Origin: CAG-791 sp963605745
GTDB lineage: Bacteria; Bacillota; Clostridia; Lachnospirales; Lachnospiraceae
Reading direction: 5' to 3'
Length of the DNA stretch: 64,000 nt
Assembly (NCBI GenBank): GCA_963605745.1
Contig: CAVCWT010000005.1
Coordinates: 29,064 to 93,063 of the forward strand
How positions within the stretch are numbered: the stretch's first letter is position 1; each line of letters opens with the position of its first letter. Of this stretch, positions 52,070 to 60,851 are shown piece after piece. The notes under the pieces were generated by a model that saw only the letters and a program-made list of their open reading frames with translations, had not been told where the DNA came from and did not search any database. The position numbers and the translations under genes are program-made.

Positions 52070-52858
52070 GTGAATCATTTCGAGACGGATCGAAGAGATC
52101 AAGGCAAATCAGCCGCTGCAAAAAGCGTACCGACAAGAGCACTGCAAGCGGCATTTCCGCTGACAGTTCCGGTAATGGCAGGATATCTGTTCCTGGGAAT
52201 TACCTACGGCGTCTTCATGGTATCCAGCGGCTTTCCGGTTTATTATCCGATTCTGACGGCGGTCGTTGTTTATACCGGATCGATGGAGTTTTTGCTGGTG
52301 TCGATTCTACTCTCGACGTTTCAGCCGCTTGCGGTGTTCCTGACTGCTTTTATGGTTGGTGCAAGGCACCTGTTCTACGGCATTTCCATGCTGGACCGCT
52401 ACAAGGGGACCGGGTGGAAAAAGTGGTATCTCATCTATGCAACAAGCGATGAAACCTTTGCGGTAAATTATTCCTCAGAAATTCCAAATGGTGTCGATAA
52501 GGGATGGTTCTACCTGTGGGTATCATTGCTGGATCAGTGCTACTGGATTGCGGGAACAGCGATGGGAGCAATCCTGGGACAGGTTATTCCATTCTCCACG
52601 GAGGGACTTGATTTTGTGATGACGGCGATGTTCGTTGTGATTTTTCTGAATCAGTGGCTGAAGGATACAGAGGATACCGGGAAGCCATTCCGACATGCCA
52701 GCGAGTGGGTTGGCATTGCAGGCTCATTGGTTTGCCTTTTGATCTTTGGACCGGATCGTTTTATTGTGCCATCAATGATTGTCATCCTCGCAGCACTGAC
52801 CTTGCTGCGACCGCTTCTGGAATTGGATCAAAAGGAAGCGATTGAGAAAACAAAATGA
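52070..52858 (+). CDS. azlC: AzlC family branched-chain amino acid exporter, large subunit
   Basis: A 262-residue membrane protein of the AzlC/LIV-E family, which with AzlD exports branched-chain amino acids or their analogues. Family features are TVPVMAGYLFLGITYG, VVYTGSMEFLLV and MVGARHLFYGISML. GTG at 52070 is chosen because AGGAG lies six bases before it; an upstream GTG at 52037 lacks a site. It is followed by azlD after 74 bases. Confidence 0.93.
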   Translation: MNHFETDRRDQGKSAAAKSVPTRALQAAFPLTVPVMAGYLFLGITYGVFMVSSGFPVYYPILTAVVVYTGSMEFLLVSILLSTFQPLAVFLTAFMVGARHLFYGISMLDRYKGTGWKKWYLIYATSDETFAVNYSSEIPNGVDKGWFYLWVSLLDQCYWIAGTAMGAILGQVIPFSTEGLDFVMTAMFVVIFLNQWLKDTEDTGKPFRHASEWVGIAGSLVCLLIFGPDRFIVPSMIVILAALTLLRPLLELDQKEAIEKTK

Positions 52859-52932
52859 GCTTTGGGCAGCACAGAGCTCAGAGGAAGATCTGACCGGAAT
52901 ACAGCAAACATGACGAAAGGAAATTCTCGAAT

Positions 52933-53259
52933 ATGACAACATGGCAACAGACAATTACCATCGGCGCAGCAGTATTGGCAACGGTATTGACGCGCTTTCT
53001 GCCCTATATCGTATTCCCTGCGGGAAAAGAAACCCCGCCCTTTATTGCCTATCTGGGTAAATATCTGGCCCCGGCCGTTTTCGGACTCTTAGTGGTGTAC
53101 TGCCTTCGAACGGTATCGTTTGCCGGTGGGGGAACCTATGGAATCCCGGAGGCCATTGCCATTGCGGTGACGGCATTGACCTTTCTGTGGAAGAGGAGCA
53201 TGTTGATCTCCATGGCCTCAGGGACGATCCTTTATATGGTGTTGGTGCAGTCTATTTAA
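52933..53259 (+). CDS. azlD: AzlD family small exporter subunit
   Basis: A 108-residue protein with four membrane segments, the small partner of AzlC. The N-terminal segment TVLTRFLPYIVFP is characteristic of AzlD. AAAGGA lies upstream of the ATG. It is the second gene of the azlCD operon. Confidence 0.92.
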   Translation: MTTWQQTITIGAAVLATVLTRFLPYIVFPAGKETPPFIAYLGKYLAPAVFGLLVVYCLRTVSFAGGGTYGIPEAIAIAVTALTFLWKRSMLISMASGTILYMVLVQSI

Positions 53260-53496
53260 GAATCATTCTCAAATATACTTGTTGTAGGTGAAACGATGTT
53301 TTATCATAGAGATGTTCTTTTTTGGGGGTCTGTTTGGGAGGCGGATGCCCGGCTATGTGGGCAGAACTCAGAGTGATTTTGGCGTGATGTCTGCAAGGAA
53401 AAAGAGAACAGAGCATGCGACGTAAGGCTGCAGAGCTTTTATTAAGAAGAATACATATACTATATGGGAGGAGTATAGCAGCAGGGGGAGTTCGAT

Positions 53497-55380
53497 ATGA
53501 ATCGAAGGATTGCATTATTGACGGCCGGATGGAAGCGTTTTTTAACACCGGCTTGGTTGATTGGAATGATGCAATATATTTGGGAACATCAGGCGAACAT
53601 TCAGGTTGAATGGTTTCAGAGCTGGGGGGATGCCAGCAGAGATCCGGATTTTATTCACGGAGAAGACAACATTTATGAGCTGCCGGAGCTTGGGGATTAT
53701 GATGGCATTGTGGTGGATTTGATCAATATGCCGGACAAAAACCGCCGCGAAGAGGTGCTGAATAAGATCAGAGAAAGCGGTGTTCCGGCGGTGTCTTTAT
53801 GTGATGATGTCCCGGGAATGTATTACATGAGCGTCCGCGGGTACGATGCTATTCGTAGCTTTGTGCTGCACCTGTATGAGGAGCATGGGTGTCGGTCGTT
53901 TCATTTTGCAGGCGGCCCGAAGGGCAATTATGAAAACGAACAAAGAGTTCAGGCTTACCAGGAAACACTTCGTGAGCTGGGTCTTGAGGAATCGGCACAG
54001 TCTCTGAATTACGGTGATTTTGATAAGAGCTCAGGGATTCAAGCGGTAAAACTCTTGTCAGAGGGCGGCAAAAGGCTTCCGGATGCCATCATCTGTGCCA
54101 ATGACAATATTGCTGTTGCTGCGGTTGTTGAGGCTGAGAAGCTGGGATACCGTGTGCCGCAGGATCTTAAAGTGACAGGGTTTGATAATTTTGACAAGGC
54201 ATTGCTCTTTTTGCCGCAGATCACAACGGCGGAGGTACGAAGAGAGGACATTGGCTATCGCTGCGTGGAGCTCCTGGAGAGAATCTGGAACGGCGAAACG
54301 CCGCAGCGGGTTACCTACATCAGCCCCAGGATCATCTACGGAGAGAGCTGCGGGTGTCCTGGGGACGGCTCGATGAAGCCCAGGGAGGTCCTAAAGAATC
54401 AGATCATTGCTGCAATGAAGGAAGAGGATGTTGCTGCGGAACTGGCGGCCTATGAGGGACAGCTGCACCTATGTGCGGATTATGATGAGATGACTGCAAG
54501 GAGTGCAGAGATCCTGGACAAGGTGCAGGTGGATGGGTACGCCATCATGGAGGATGTAAGGCTTGGTGAGCTGCAGGCAGGAACCCATTTGCCGGAGAAC
54601 GGCTATGACCATGCGCAGATGAAACAGGCAGCCTTCCGGTGGCAGCTGCCTTCGCAAGAGCCGAACGGCCAGGCAATGCTGGATCCCAAGGCTGCACCGG
54701 CCGGAACGTTTTTTTTGTCATTTCCTCTGCATGTAGAGCAGTATGCGGTGGGGTATGTGACCTTGATCAATCCGTATTTTCTGTGGGAGCGCCATGACCT
54801 GTTTGAAGCGGTAGAAATGGTGCTGAAGGAAATTACGAATCGGTATACCAACATTCAGCTGCAAAAGGCCGTGGACGAGCTGAGCCGAATCTATAACAGG
54901 GATCAGCTGACGGGGGCCTATGCCAGAACAGCTCTGGAGAAGATTGTGGTGCCTGCCTTTGCAAAATGGTCTGAGGAGAACGGGGCGGCGGTGCTGTTTT
55001 TGGATGTAGATCGATTCAAAGAGCTGAACGACCGGTTCGGGCATGCCTACGGAGATATGGTACTCAAAACCGTTGCAGATGTTCTGAAGGAAACGCTTCC
55101 GAAGGATGCTATGGTGTGCCGCTATGGCGGTGACGAATTCATGGCAGTGACGCCGTGCTCGTCGTGTCGGGAGGCAAACGGGATGGGAGAAAAAGTCCTG
55201 GAGAATCTGAAGGAGAGGAAGACAGAAGCCAGCCTTGGAATTGCCTTTGCGGGAAAAAGAAACGAGGATGCCGCACAGACAAAGCAAAGTGCCGTGAAGA
55301 AGCTGGAGGAGCTGATTCTTTTGTCAGATCAGAAAATGTATGATATGAAGGAACGGCATCACGCAAGTAGGCGGACGTAG
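53497..55380 (+). CDS. LacI-type periplasmic-binding-fold sensor fused to a diguanylate cyclase
   Basis: A 627-residue cytosolic protein. Residues about 1-290 have the sugar-binding fold of LacI/GalR regulators (YDGIVVDLINMP, HFAGGPKGNYENEQRVQAY, PDAIICANDNIAVA, LKVTGFDNFDKAL) but start without the usual helix-turn-helix or a signal peptide. A middle region (about 300-440) is GAF-like, and the C terminus is GGDEF with CRYGGDEFMAV and FLDVDRFKELNDRFGHAYGD. It probably couples binding of a sugar or similar ligand to c-di-GMP synthesis. GGGGAG before the ATG sets the start; the Fur-family gene follows after 3 bases. Confidence 0.9.
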   Translation: MNRRIALLTAGWKRFLTPAWLIGMMQYIWEHQANIQVEWFQSWGDASRDPDFIHGEDNIYELPELGDYDGIVVDLINMPDKNRREEVLNKIRESGVPAVSLCDDVPGMYYMSVRGYDAIRSFVLHLYEEHGCRSFHFAGGPKGNYENEQRVQAYQETLRELGLEESAQSLNYGDFDKSSGIQAVKLLSEGGKRLPDAIICANDNIAVAAVVEAEKLGYRVPQDLKVTGFDNFDKALLFLPQITTAEVRREDIGYRCVELLERIWNGETPQRVTYISPRIIYGESCGCPGDGSMKPREVLKNQIIAAMKEEDVAAELAAYEGQLHLCADYDEMTARSAEILDKVQVDGYAIMEDVRLGELQAGTHLPENGYDHAQMKQAAFRWQLPSQEPNGQAMLDPKAAPAGTFFLSFPLHVEQYAVGYVTLINPYFLWERHDLFEAVEMVLKEITNRYTNIQLQKAVDELSRIYNRDQLTGAYARTALEKIVVPAFAKWSEENGAAVLFLDVDRFKELNDRFGHAYGDMVLKTVADVLKETLPKDAMVCRYGGDEFMAVTPCSSCREANGMGEKVLENLKERKTEASLGIAFAGKRNEDAAQTKQSAVKKLEELILLSDQKMYDMKERHHASRRT

Positions 55381-55383
55381 CAT

Positions 55384-55800
55384 ATGGAACAGCAGGAAAC
55401 CAAAAGACGCGGAACCAGGCAACGACAGATCATACTGGAGAATGTCAGCCAGAGATATGATCATCCGATGGCAGATCAGATCTACGAGGACGTCAGCAAG
55501 ATCGATGACAAAATCAGCAAGGGAACGGTGTACCGGAACCTGAATCTGCTCGCTGCGGACGGAAAGGTGGGACACATTCGCGTCCCCGGAGCAGATCGAT
55601 ATGACAGTAGGGTTGATCCGCACTGTCATATCATCTGTATGAAATGCGGACGTGTTGAGGATGTTCCTGTAGAGTATGCCAAAGAGATTGACAGGTTTGC
55701 AGAAGAAACCACCGGCTATCAGGTGGATCATCACAATCTGGTGGTTGAAGGACTTTGTCCGGCCTGTCAGAAAAAGAAACCGCCGGCTGCAAATGGCTGA
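55384..55800 (+). CDS. Fur family transcriptional regulator (PerR-like)
   Basis: A 138-residue metalloregulator. The winged-helix has KGTVYRNLNLLAADGKVGHI; the metal and dimer domain has DPHCHIICMKCG and CPACQKK, the two CxxC pairs of the structural Zn site. The residue after CGRVED that separates PerR (Asp) from Fur (Glu) types cannot be fixed without an alignment, but the C-x-x-C layout and short length favour a peroxide or metal sensor of the PerR kind. It starts 3 bases after the GGDEF hybrid, so the two are co-transcribed. Confidence 0.88.
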   Translation: MEQQETKRRGTRQRQIILENVSQRYDHPMADQIYEDVSKIDDKISKGTVYRNLNLLAADGKVGHIRVPGADRYDSRVDPHCHIICMKCGRVEDVPVEYAKEIDRFAEETTGYQVDHHNLVVEGLCPACQKKKPPAANG

Positions 55801-55891
55801 GAAAGGAAGCGCTCCAACAGAGGACGCATCGCTGGAAGCCGCTTGTGGCTGACGTATGGGCAGTGACAGCGAAAGCAGTATCGGCAGAAGC

Positions 55892-55920
55892 TTTCCATAA
55901 GAATGTAAAAGTGTTAAAAT
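55892..55920 (+). promoter_or_regulatory. Promoter of ptb-buk
   Basis: TTTCCA and TAAAAT with a 17-base spacer. The stretch 55801-55890 between the regulator and this promoter shows no gene. Confidence 0.65.
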
Positions 55921-55924
55921 CGTG

Positions 55925-55968
55925 GCAGTGTGTAAAGGACAGGGGCTGTCCTTGGAGCACTGCTTTTT
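55925..55968 (+). terminator. Leader terminator of ptb
   Basis: GCAGTG/CACTGC around AAGGACAG-GGG-CTGTCCTT, then TTTTTC. It begins within a few bases of the expected transcription start, 70 bases upstream of ptb. Confidence 0.8.
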
Positions 55969-56037
55969 CAATGAACGTTTCCATGAAACTTTATTGAACG
56001 GAGCGAAACAGGATAAGGTAGATACGGAGGTAGAAAA

Positions 56038-56967
56038 ATGAGTGCATCCTTTGAAGATATTCTCGCACAGGTGCAGCAGATTCCGACAAAGAAGCTGTCT
56101 GTTGCAGCAGCCCAGGACCTGCCGGTTATGGAGGCTGTATATGCAGCAAAACAGCGAGGCATCGCTGAACCGATTCTGACCGGTGATGAACCAAAGATTC
56201 GCGAAATTGCAGCGAAGATTGGCTGGGACCTGGACAAGGACAGCATCCGCATCATCCATGAGCCGGATGTTGAACAGGCTGCCAAGATCGCGGTGAAGCT
56301 GGTCCATGACAAAGAGGCAGACATGTACATGAAGGGTGCGCTGGAGTCTAAAACCTTCCTGCGCAGTGTCCTGGACAAGGAAGTCGGGCTTCGTACCGGG
56401 AAGATGCTGAGCCATGTATGCGTATTCGAGATTGAGGGCATCAAGCGCCTGCTGTTCCTGACGGACGTTGCCTTCTGCCCTTATCCGACACTGGAGGATA
56501 AAGAGCAGATCATCAATTATGTTGTAAAGGTCTGCAATGCCTGCGGTGTCTATAATCCGAAGGTTGCGCCGCTTGCAGCTGTTGAGGTTGTAAATCCCAA
56601 GATGCCGGTTACCGTTGAGGCTGATCAACTGACGAAATGGAATGAGGAAGGCCGCATTAAGGATTGCATCGTTGACGGACCTCTGTCGATGGATCTTGCC
56701 ATTGATCCTGAGGCAGCTCAGCACAAGGCCGGCGCATTGAACCGCAAAATTGTAGGCGATGCCGATGTACTGCTGTTCCCTGATATTCATGCAGGAAACC
56801 TGGTTTACAAGACCATCGTGCACACCATTCCGTTCAAGAATGCCTGCATCCTGATGGGGACAAAGGCACCGGCAATTCTGACCTCCCGCTCCGATTCAAT
56901 GGAGACGAAGGTCAACTCCATCGCCGTTGCAGCAGTAGTTGCAAATCACCTGGGCGAAGGATTCTAG
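56038..56967 (+). CDS. ptb: Phosphate butyryltransferase
   Basis: A 309-residue enzyme converting butyryl-CoA and phosphate to butyryl phosphate. It shows the phosphate acyltransferase core: MYMKGALESKTFLRSVLDKE, VFEIEGIKRLLFLTDVAF, and FPDIHAGNLVYKTI near the C terminus. Adjacent buk confirms the butyrate branch; a plain phosphotransacetylase would pair with ackA. The leader hairpin implies expression control. GGAGG lies eight to ten bases before the ATG. Confidence 0.96.
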   Translation: MSASFEDILAQVQQIPTKKLSVAAAQDLPVMEAVYAAKQRGIAEPILTGDEPKIREIAAKIGWDLDKDSIRIIHEPDVEQAAKIAVKLVHDKEADMYMKGALESKTFLRSVLDKEVGLRTGKMLSHVCVFEIEGIKRLLFLTDVAFCPYPTLEDKEQIINYVVKVCNACGVYNPKVAPLAAVEVVNPKMPVTVEADQLTKWNEEGRIKDCIVDGPLSMDLAIDPEAAQHKAGALNRKIVGDADVLLFPDIHAGNLVYKTIVHTIPFKNACILMGTKAPAILTSRSDSMETKVNSIAVAAVVANHLGEGF

Positions 56968-57011
56968 AACATCGATTCAGTTACGATAGATACAATAAAG
57001 GCAGGAATGAT

Positions 57012-58079
57012 ATGGCTATTAAGAGTTTGATTATTAATCCCGGATCCACATCCACCAAGATTGGAGTATTCGAGGACGAGACACAGCTTCTGGACAAGAC
57101 ACTTCGTCATTCGACAGAGGAGATTGCGCAGTTTGCTTCGATTTATGCGCAGAAGGATTTCCGCAAGAAGATTATTCTGGATGCACTGGCAGAGGAGAAC
57201 ATTGATCCGAAGAGCTTCCAGGTTATTGTCGGACGCGGCGGTTTGTTAAAGCCGATTCCGGGCGGTACTTATGCAGTCAGCGATGCCCTTCTGAAGGATC
57301 TGATTACGCCTCCGCAGGGAGAGCATGCCTCTAACCTTGGCGGTATTCTGGCAAGAGAGATCGGCGATGAGCTGGGCGTTCCTTCTTACATCGTGGATCC
57401 GGTTGTCGTTGATGAGCTGGCACCGGTTGCCCGCATCAGCGGTGTTCCGGAGATCGAGCGTGTATCGATTTTCCATGCGCTGAACCAGAAGGCAATGGCC
57501 AGACGTTATGCCAAGGAAGTCGGCAAAAAATATGCGGATCTGAATCTGATCGTGGTTCATATGGGCGGCGGTGTATCCTGCGGCGCACACAAAAATGGTC
57601 AGGTTATTGACGTATTCAATGCCCTGGACGGCGACGGAGCCTTTTCTCCGGAGCGTGCAGGCGGTGTTCCCTCAGGAGCACTCATCAAGATGTGCTATGA
57701 GAGCGGTCTGACCGAAAAAGAGATGCGCAGAAAGATCGTTGGCAACGGCGGATTTAACGGATATCTGGGAACCAACGATGCCAGAGATGTTGACAAGATG
57801 GTTGAGGAAGGCAATGAGAAGGCACGTCTGGTACGAGATGCGTTCATTTATCAGATGTCCAAGAACATCGGTGCAATGGCAGCAGTTCTGGATGGCAAGG
57901 TAGATGCGATCATCATGACCGGCGGCATTGCCTACGACAAGATCATCACAGAGTCGATTACAGAAAAGGTTTCCTTTATCGCACCGGTTAAGCTCTATCC
58001 CGGAGAAGATGAGTTGCTGGCTCTGGCACAGGGTGCACTGCGTGTTATGAACGGCGAGGAGCCGGCACAGGAGTATTAA
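57012..58079 (+). CDS. buk: Butyrate kinase
   Basis: A 355-residue acetokinase-family enzyme forming butyrate and ATP from butyryl phosphate. Features: LIINPGSTSTKIGVFED at the N terminus, VVGRGGLLKPIPGGTY-type GRGGLLKPIPGGTYAV, VVHMGGGVSCGAHKNG and IIMTGGIAYDKII. It follows ptb by 44 bases; together they produce butyrate with ATP gain. SecA starts 5 bases after the stop, suggesting some read-through. Confidence 0.97.
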   Translation: MAIKSLIINPGSTSTKIGVFEDETQLLDKTLRHSTEEIAQFASIYAQKDFRKKIILDALAEENIDPKSFQVIVGRGGLLKPIPGGTYAVSDALLKDLITPPQGEHASNLGGILAREIGDELGVPSYIVDPVVVDELAPVARISGVPEIERVSIFHALNQKAMARRYAKEVGKKYADLNLIVVHMGGGVSCGAHKNGQVIDVFNALDGDGAFSPERAGGVPSGALIKMCYESGLTEKEMRRKIVGNGGFNGYLGTNDARDVDKMVEEGNEKARLVRDAFIYQMSKNIGAMAAVLDGKVDAIIMTGGIAYDKIITESITEKVSFIAPVKLYPGEDELLALAQGALRVMNGEEPAQEY

Positions 58080-58084
58080 GGATT

Positions 58085-60661
58085 ATGTCAAAAATTACCG
58101 ATAAGATTTTCGGCAGCCACAGTGAACGTGAACTCAGAAGAATCGAGCCCATTGTAAAAAAGATTGAGGCGCTGCGTCCCCAGATGCAGGCGCTGTCTGA
58201 TGAAGAGCTCCGCGGCAAAACAACGGAATTCCGAGACAGGCTTGCCAAGGGCGAAACATTGGATGACATCCAGGTAGAGGCCTTTGCAGCAGTCCGTGAG
58301 GGCGCAAAGAGAGCACTGAATATGGAACCCTTCCGGGTTCAGCTCATCGGCGGCATCGTTCTGCATCAGGGACGCATTGCAGAGATGAAAACCGGTGAAG
58401 GTAAGACACTGGTAGGGACGCTCCCTGTTTATCTGAATGCGCTGGAAGGAAAAGGCGTGCACGTTGTTACTGTCAATGATTATCTGGCAAAACGTGACGC
58501 AGAATGGATGGGACAGGTCTATACCTTCATGGGTCTTTCGGTCGGTGTTGTACTGAACGGCATGAGCTCAGAGGAACGGCAGCAGGCGTACAATTGTGAT
58601 ATCACCTATGTGACCAACAATGAGCTGGGCTTTGACTATCTGCGTGACAACATGGCGATTTACAAGAATCAGCTGGTGCTGCGCGGACTTCATTATGCCA
58701 TCATCGACGAGGTGGACTCCATCCTGATTGATGAGGCGAGAACACCGCTAATCATTTCCGGCCAGAGCGACAAATCGACGAAGATTTATGAAGCCTGCGA
58801 TATTCTGGCAAAACAGCTGACAAGAGGAGAAGATGTTGACTCTCTTTCCAAGATCGATGCCATCATGGGCATCGAGCAGGATGAGACCGGTGACTTTGTT
58901 GTCAATGAGAAGGACAAGATTGTCAATCTGACGGCCTCCGGTATTGAAAAGACAGAGCGTTTCTTCCATCTCAAGAATCTGGCAGATCCGGAGAATCTGG
59001 AAATTCAGCACTGCATCATCCTCGCCCTGCGTGCGAATAACCTGATGCAGAAGGATCATGACTATATCGTCAAGGATGATGAGGTCATGATTGTTGATGA
59101 ATTCACAGGACGTGTCATGCCGGGACGCCGTTATTCGGACGGACTACATCAGGCGATTGAGGCCAAGGAGCACGTGAAGGTCAAGAGAGAGTCCAAGACA
59201 CTCGCAACCATCACCTTCCAGAATTTCTTTAATAAATTTGACAAAAAGTGCGGCATGACCGGTACGGCTCTGACTGAGGAACAGGAATTCCGCGAGATCT
59301 ACGGCATGGATGTTATTGTGATTCCGACCAACCGTCCGGTGGCACGTCAGGATCTGAATGATGCTGTCTATAAGACGAAAAAGGAAAAATTCCAGGCAGT
59401 TGTGGAATCCGTCAAGGAAGCCCATGCCAAACAGCAGCCGGTTCTCGTTGGTACGATCACCATCGAAACCTCGGAACTCCTCTCCAGAATGCTGAAAAAA
59501 GAAGGGATCTCGCACAATGTGCTGAATGCTAAAAATCACGAGCTGGAGGCCCAGATCGTGGCACAGGCCGGACAGCATGGCGCCGTTACCATTGCAACCA
59601 ATATGGCGGGTCGTGGTACGGATATCAAGCTGGATGAGGAAGGCAAGGCTGCCGGCGGTCTGAAGGTCATCGGCACGGAGCGGCATGAATCCAGACGTAT
59701 TGACAATCAGCTGCGCGGACGTTCCGGTCGCCAGGGAGATCCCGGTGAATCCCGGTTCTATATTTCACTGGAAGATGATCTCATGCGGCTGTTTGGCTCC
59801 GAGCGTATGATTTCCATGTTCGAGGCACTGGGTGTCCCGGAGGGACAGGAGATTTCGCACAAGTCCCTGTCCAAGGCCGTGGAAGGTGCCCAGAAAAAGA
59901 TTGAGACCAATAACTTTGGCATTCGTAAGAACCTGCTCGACTATGACCAGGTTATGAATGAGCAAAGAGAGATCATTTACGGCGAACGCCGCGAGGTTCT
60001 GGATGGAAAGAGCATGCGCGATTCCATCTACAACATGATCACCAATATTGTGGAGCATTCGGTGGACATGGTTGTTGGAGAGACGGTCAATTCGGACGAG
60101 TGGAACCTGGGTGAGCTCAATGACCTTTTGCTGCCGATCATTCCGCTGCAGAAAATAACGAGAGGCCGCATCACAGATTTGACAGGGGATGGACTCAAAC
60201 AGCAGCTCAAGGAAGAGGCGGTCAAACTTTACGAAGCAAAGGAAGCCGAGTTCCCTGAGCCGGAGGCAATCCGTGAGGTGGAGCGTGTTGTTTTGCTCCG
60301 TTCGGTGGATTCCCGCTGGATGAATCATATTGATGATATGGAGCAGCTGCGTCAGAGCATCGGGCTCCAGGCTTATGGTCAAAGAGATCCTCTGGTTGAG
60401 TACAAAATGGCCGGCTATGACATGTTCAATGAAATGAGCCAGGGCATCATGGAGGACACCGTTCGGACACTGTTCCGTATCCGTGTCGAGCAGAAGGTGG
60501 AACGTGAACAGGTGGCCAAGGTAACCGGCACCAATAAAGATGCGGAAAGCGGCGTCCGTGAGCCTAAAAAAAGAGCAGAAAAAAAGATCTATCCCAATGA
60601 TCCCTGCCCCTGCGGAAGCGGCAAAAAATACAAGAACTGCCACGGCGCAGGAATTGTGTAA
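58085..60661 (+). CDS. secA: Preprotein translocase ATPase SecA
   Basis: An 858-residue motor of the Sec export pathway. The Walker A region is KTGEGKTLVGTLPVY, the DEAD-like Walker B IIDEVDSILIDEARTPLI, and motif VI is QLRGRSGRQGDPGESRF. The C-terminal tail carries the zinc-binding SEC-C motif PCPCGSGKKYKNCHG, which contacts SecB or ribosomes. The length is typical for Firmicutes. AAGGA before the ATG is followed by a tight 5-base gap from buk. Confidence 0.98.
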   Translation: MSKITDKIFGSHSERELRRIEPIVKKIEALRPQMQALSDEELRGKTTEFRDRLAKGETLDDIQVEAFAAVREGAKRALNMEPFRVQLIGGIVLHQGRIAEMKTGEGKTLVGTLPVYLNALEGKGVHVVTVNDYLAKRDAEWMGQVYTFMGLSVGVVLNGMSSEERQQAYNCDITYVTNNELGFDYLRDNMAIYKNQLVLRGLHYAIIDEVDSILIDEARTPLIISGQSDKSTKIYEACDILAKQLTRGEDVDSLSKIDAIMGIEQDETGDFVVNEKDKIVNLTASGIEKTERFFHLKNLADPENLEIQHCIILALRANNLMQKDHDYIVKDDEVMIVDEFTGRVMPGRRYSDGLHQAIEAKEHVKVKRESKTLATITFQNFFNKFDKKCGMTGTALTEEQEFREIYGMDVIVIPTNRPVARQDLNDAVYKTKKEKFQAVVESVKEAHAKQQPVLVGTITIETSELLSRMLKKEGISHNVLNAKNHELEAQIVAQAGQHGAVTIATNMAGRGTDIKLDEEGKAAGGLKVIGTERHESRRIDNQLRGRSGRQGDPGESRFYISLEDDLMRLFGSERMISMFEALGVPEGQEISHKSLSKAVEGAQKKIETNNFGIRKNLLDYDQVMNEQREIIYGERREVLDGKSMRDSIYNMITNIVEHSVDMVVGETVNSDEWNLGELNDLLLPIIPLQKITRGRITDLTGDGLKQQLKEEAVKLYEAKEAEFPEPEAIREVERVVLLRSVDSRWMNHIDDMEQLRQSIGLQAYGQRDPLVEYKMAGYDMFNEMSQGIMEDTVRTLFRIRVEQKVEREQVAKVTGTNKDAESGVREPKKRAEKKIYPNDPCPCGSGKKYKNCHGAGIV

Positions 60662-60743
60662 GGGAAGCAGCGGATCAAAAATGGTCATACGTCCGGTTAC
60701 AATCTGATTTCCGGACAGTAGGCATCAAAAATTCTCAACGCTG

Positions 60744-60780
60744 GCCTGATGCAGAAGGGGGAACCCCTCTGGCATCAGGC
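60744..60780 (+). repeat. Hairpin between secA and prfB
   Basis: GCCTGATGC/GCATCAGGC around GGGG-GAA-CCCC. No T-run follows. It resembles the other G/C-rich intergenic hairpins with three-base loops in this window. Confidence 0.6.
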
Positions 60781-60851
60781 TATATTTATGGGTATAATAG
60801 GGAATTGGCATAGCTGTAAAGATGTATGAAAGATTAGGAGATGGGTGGTAT

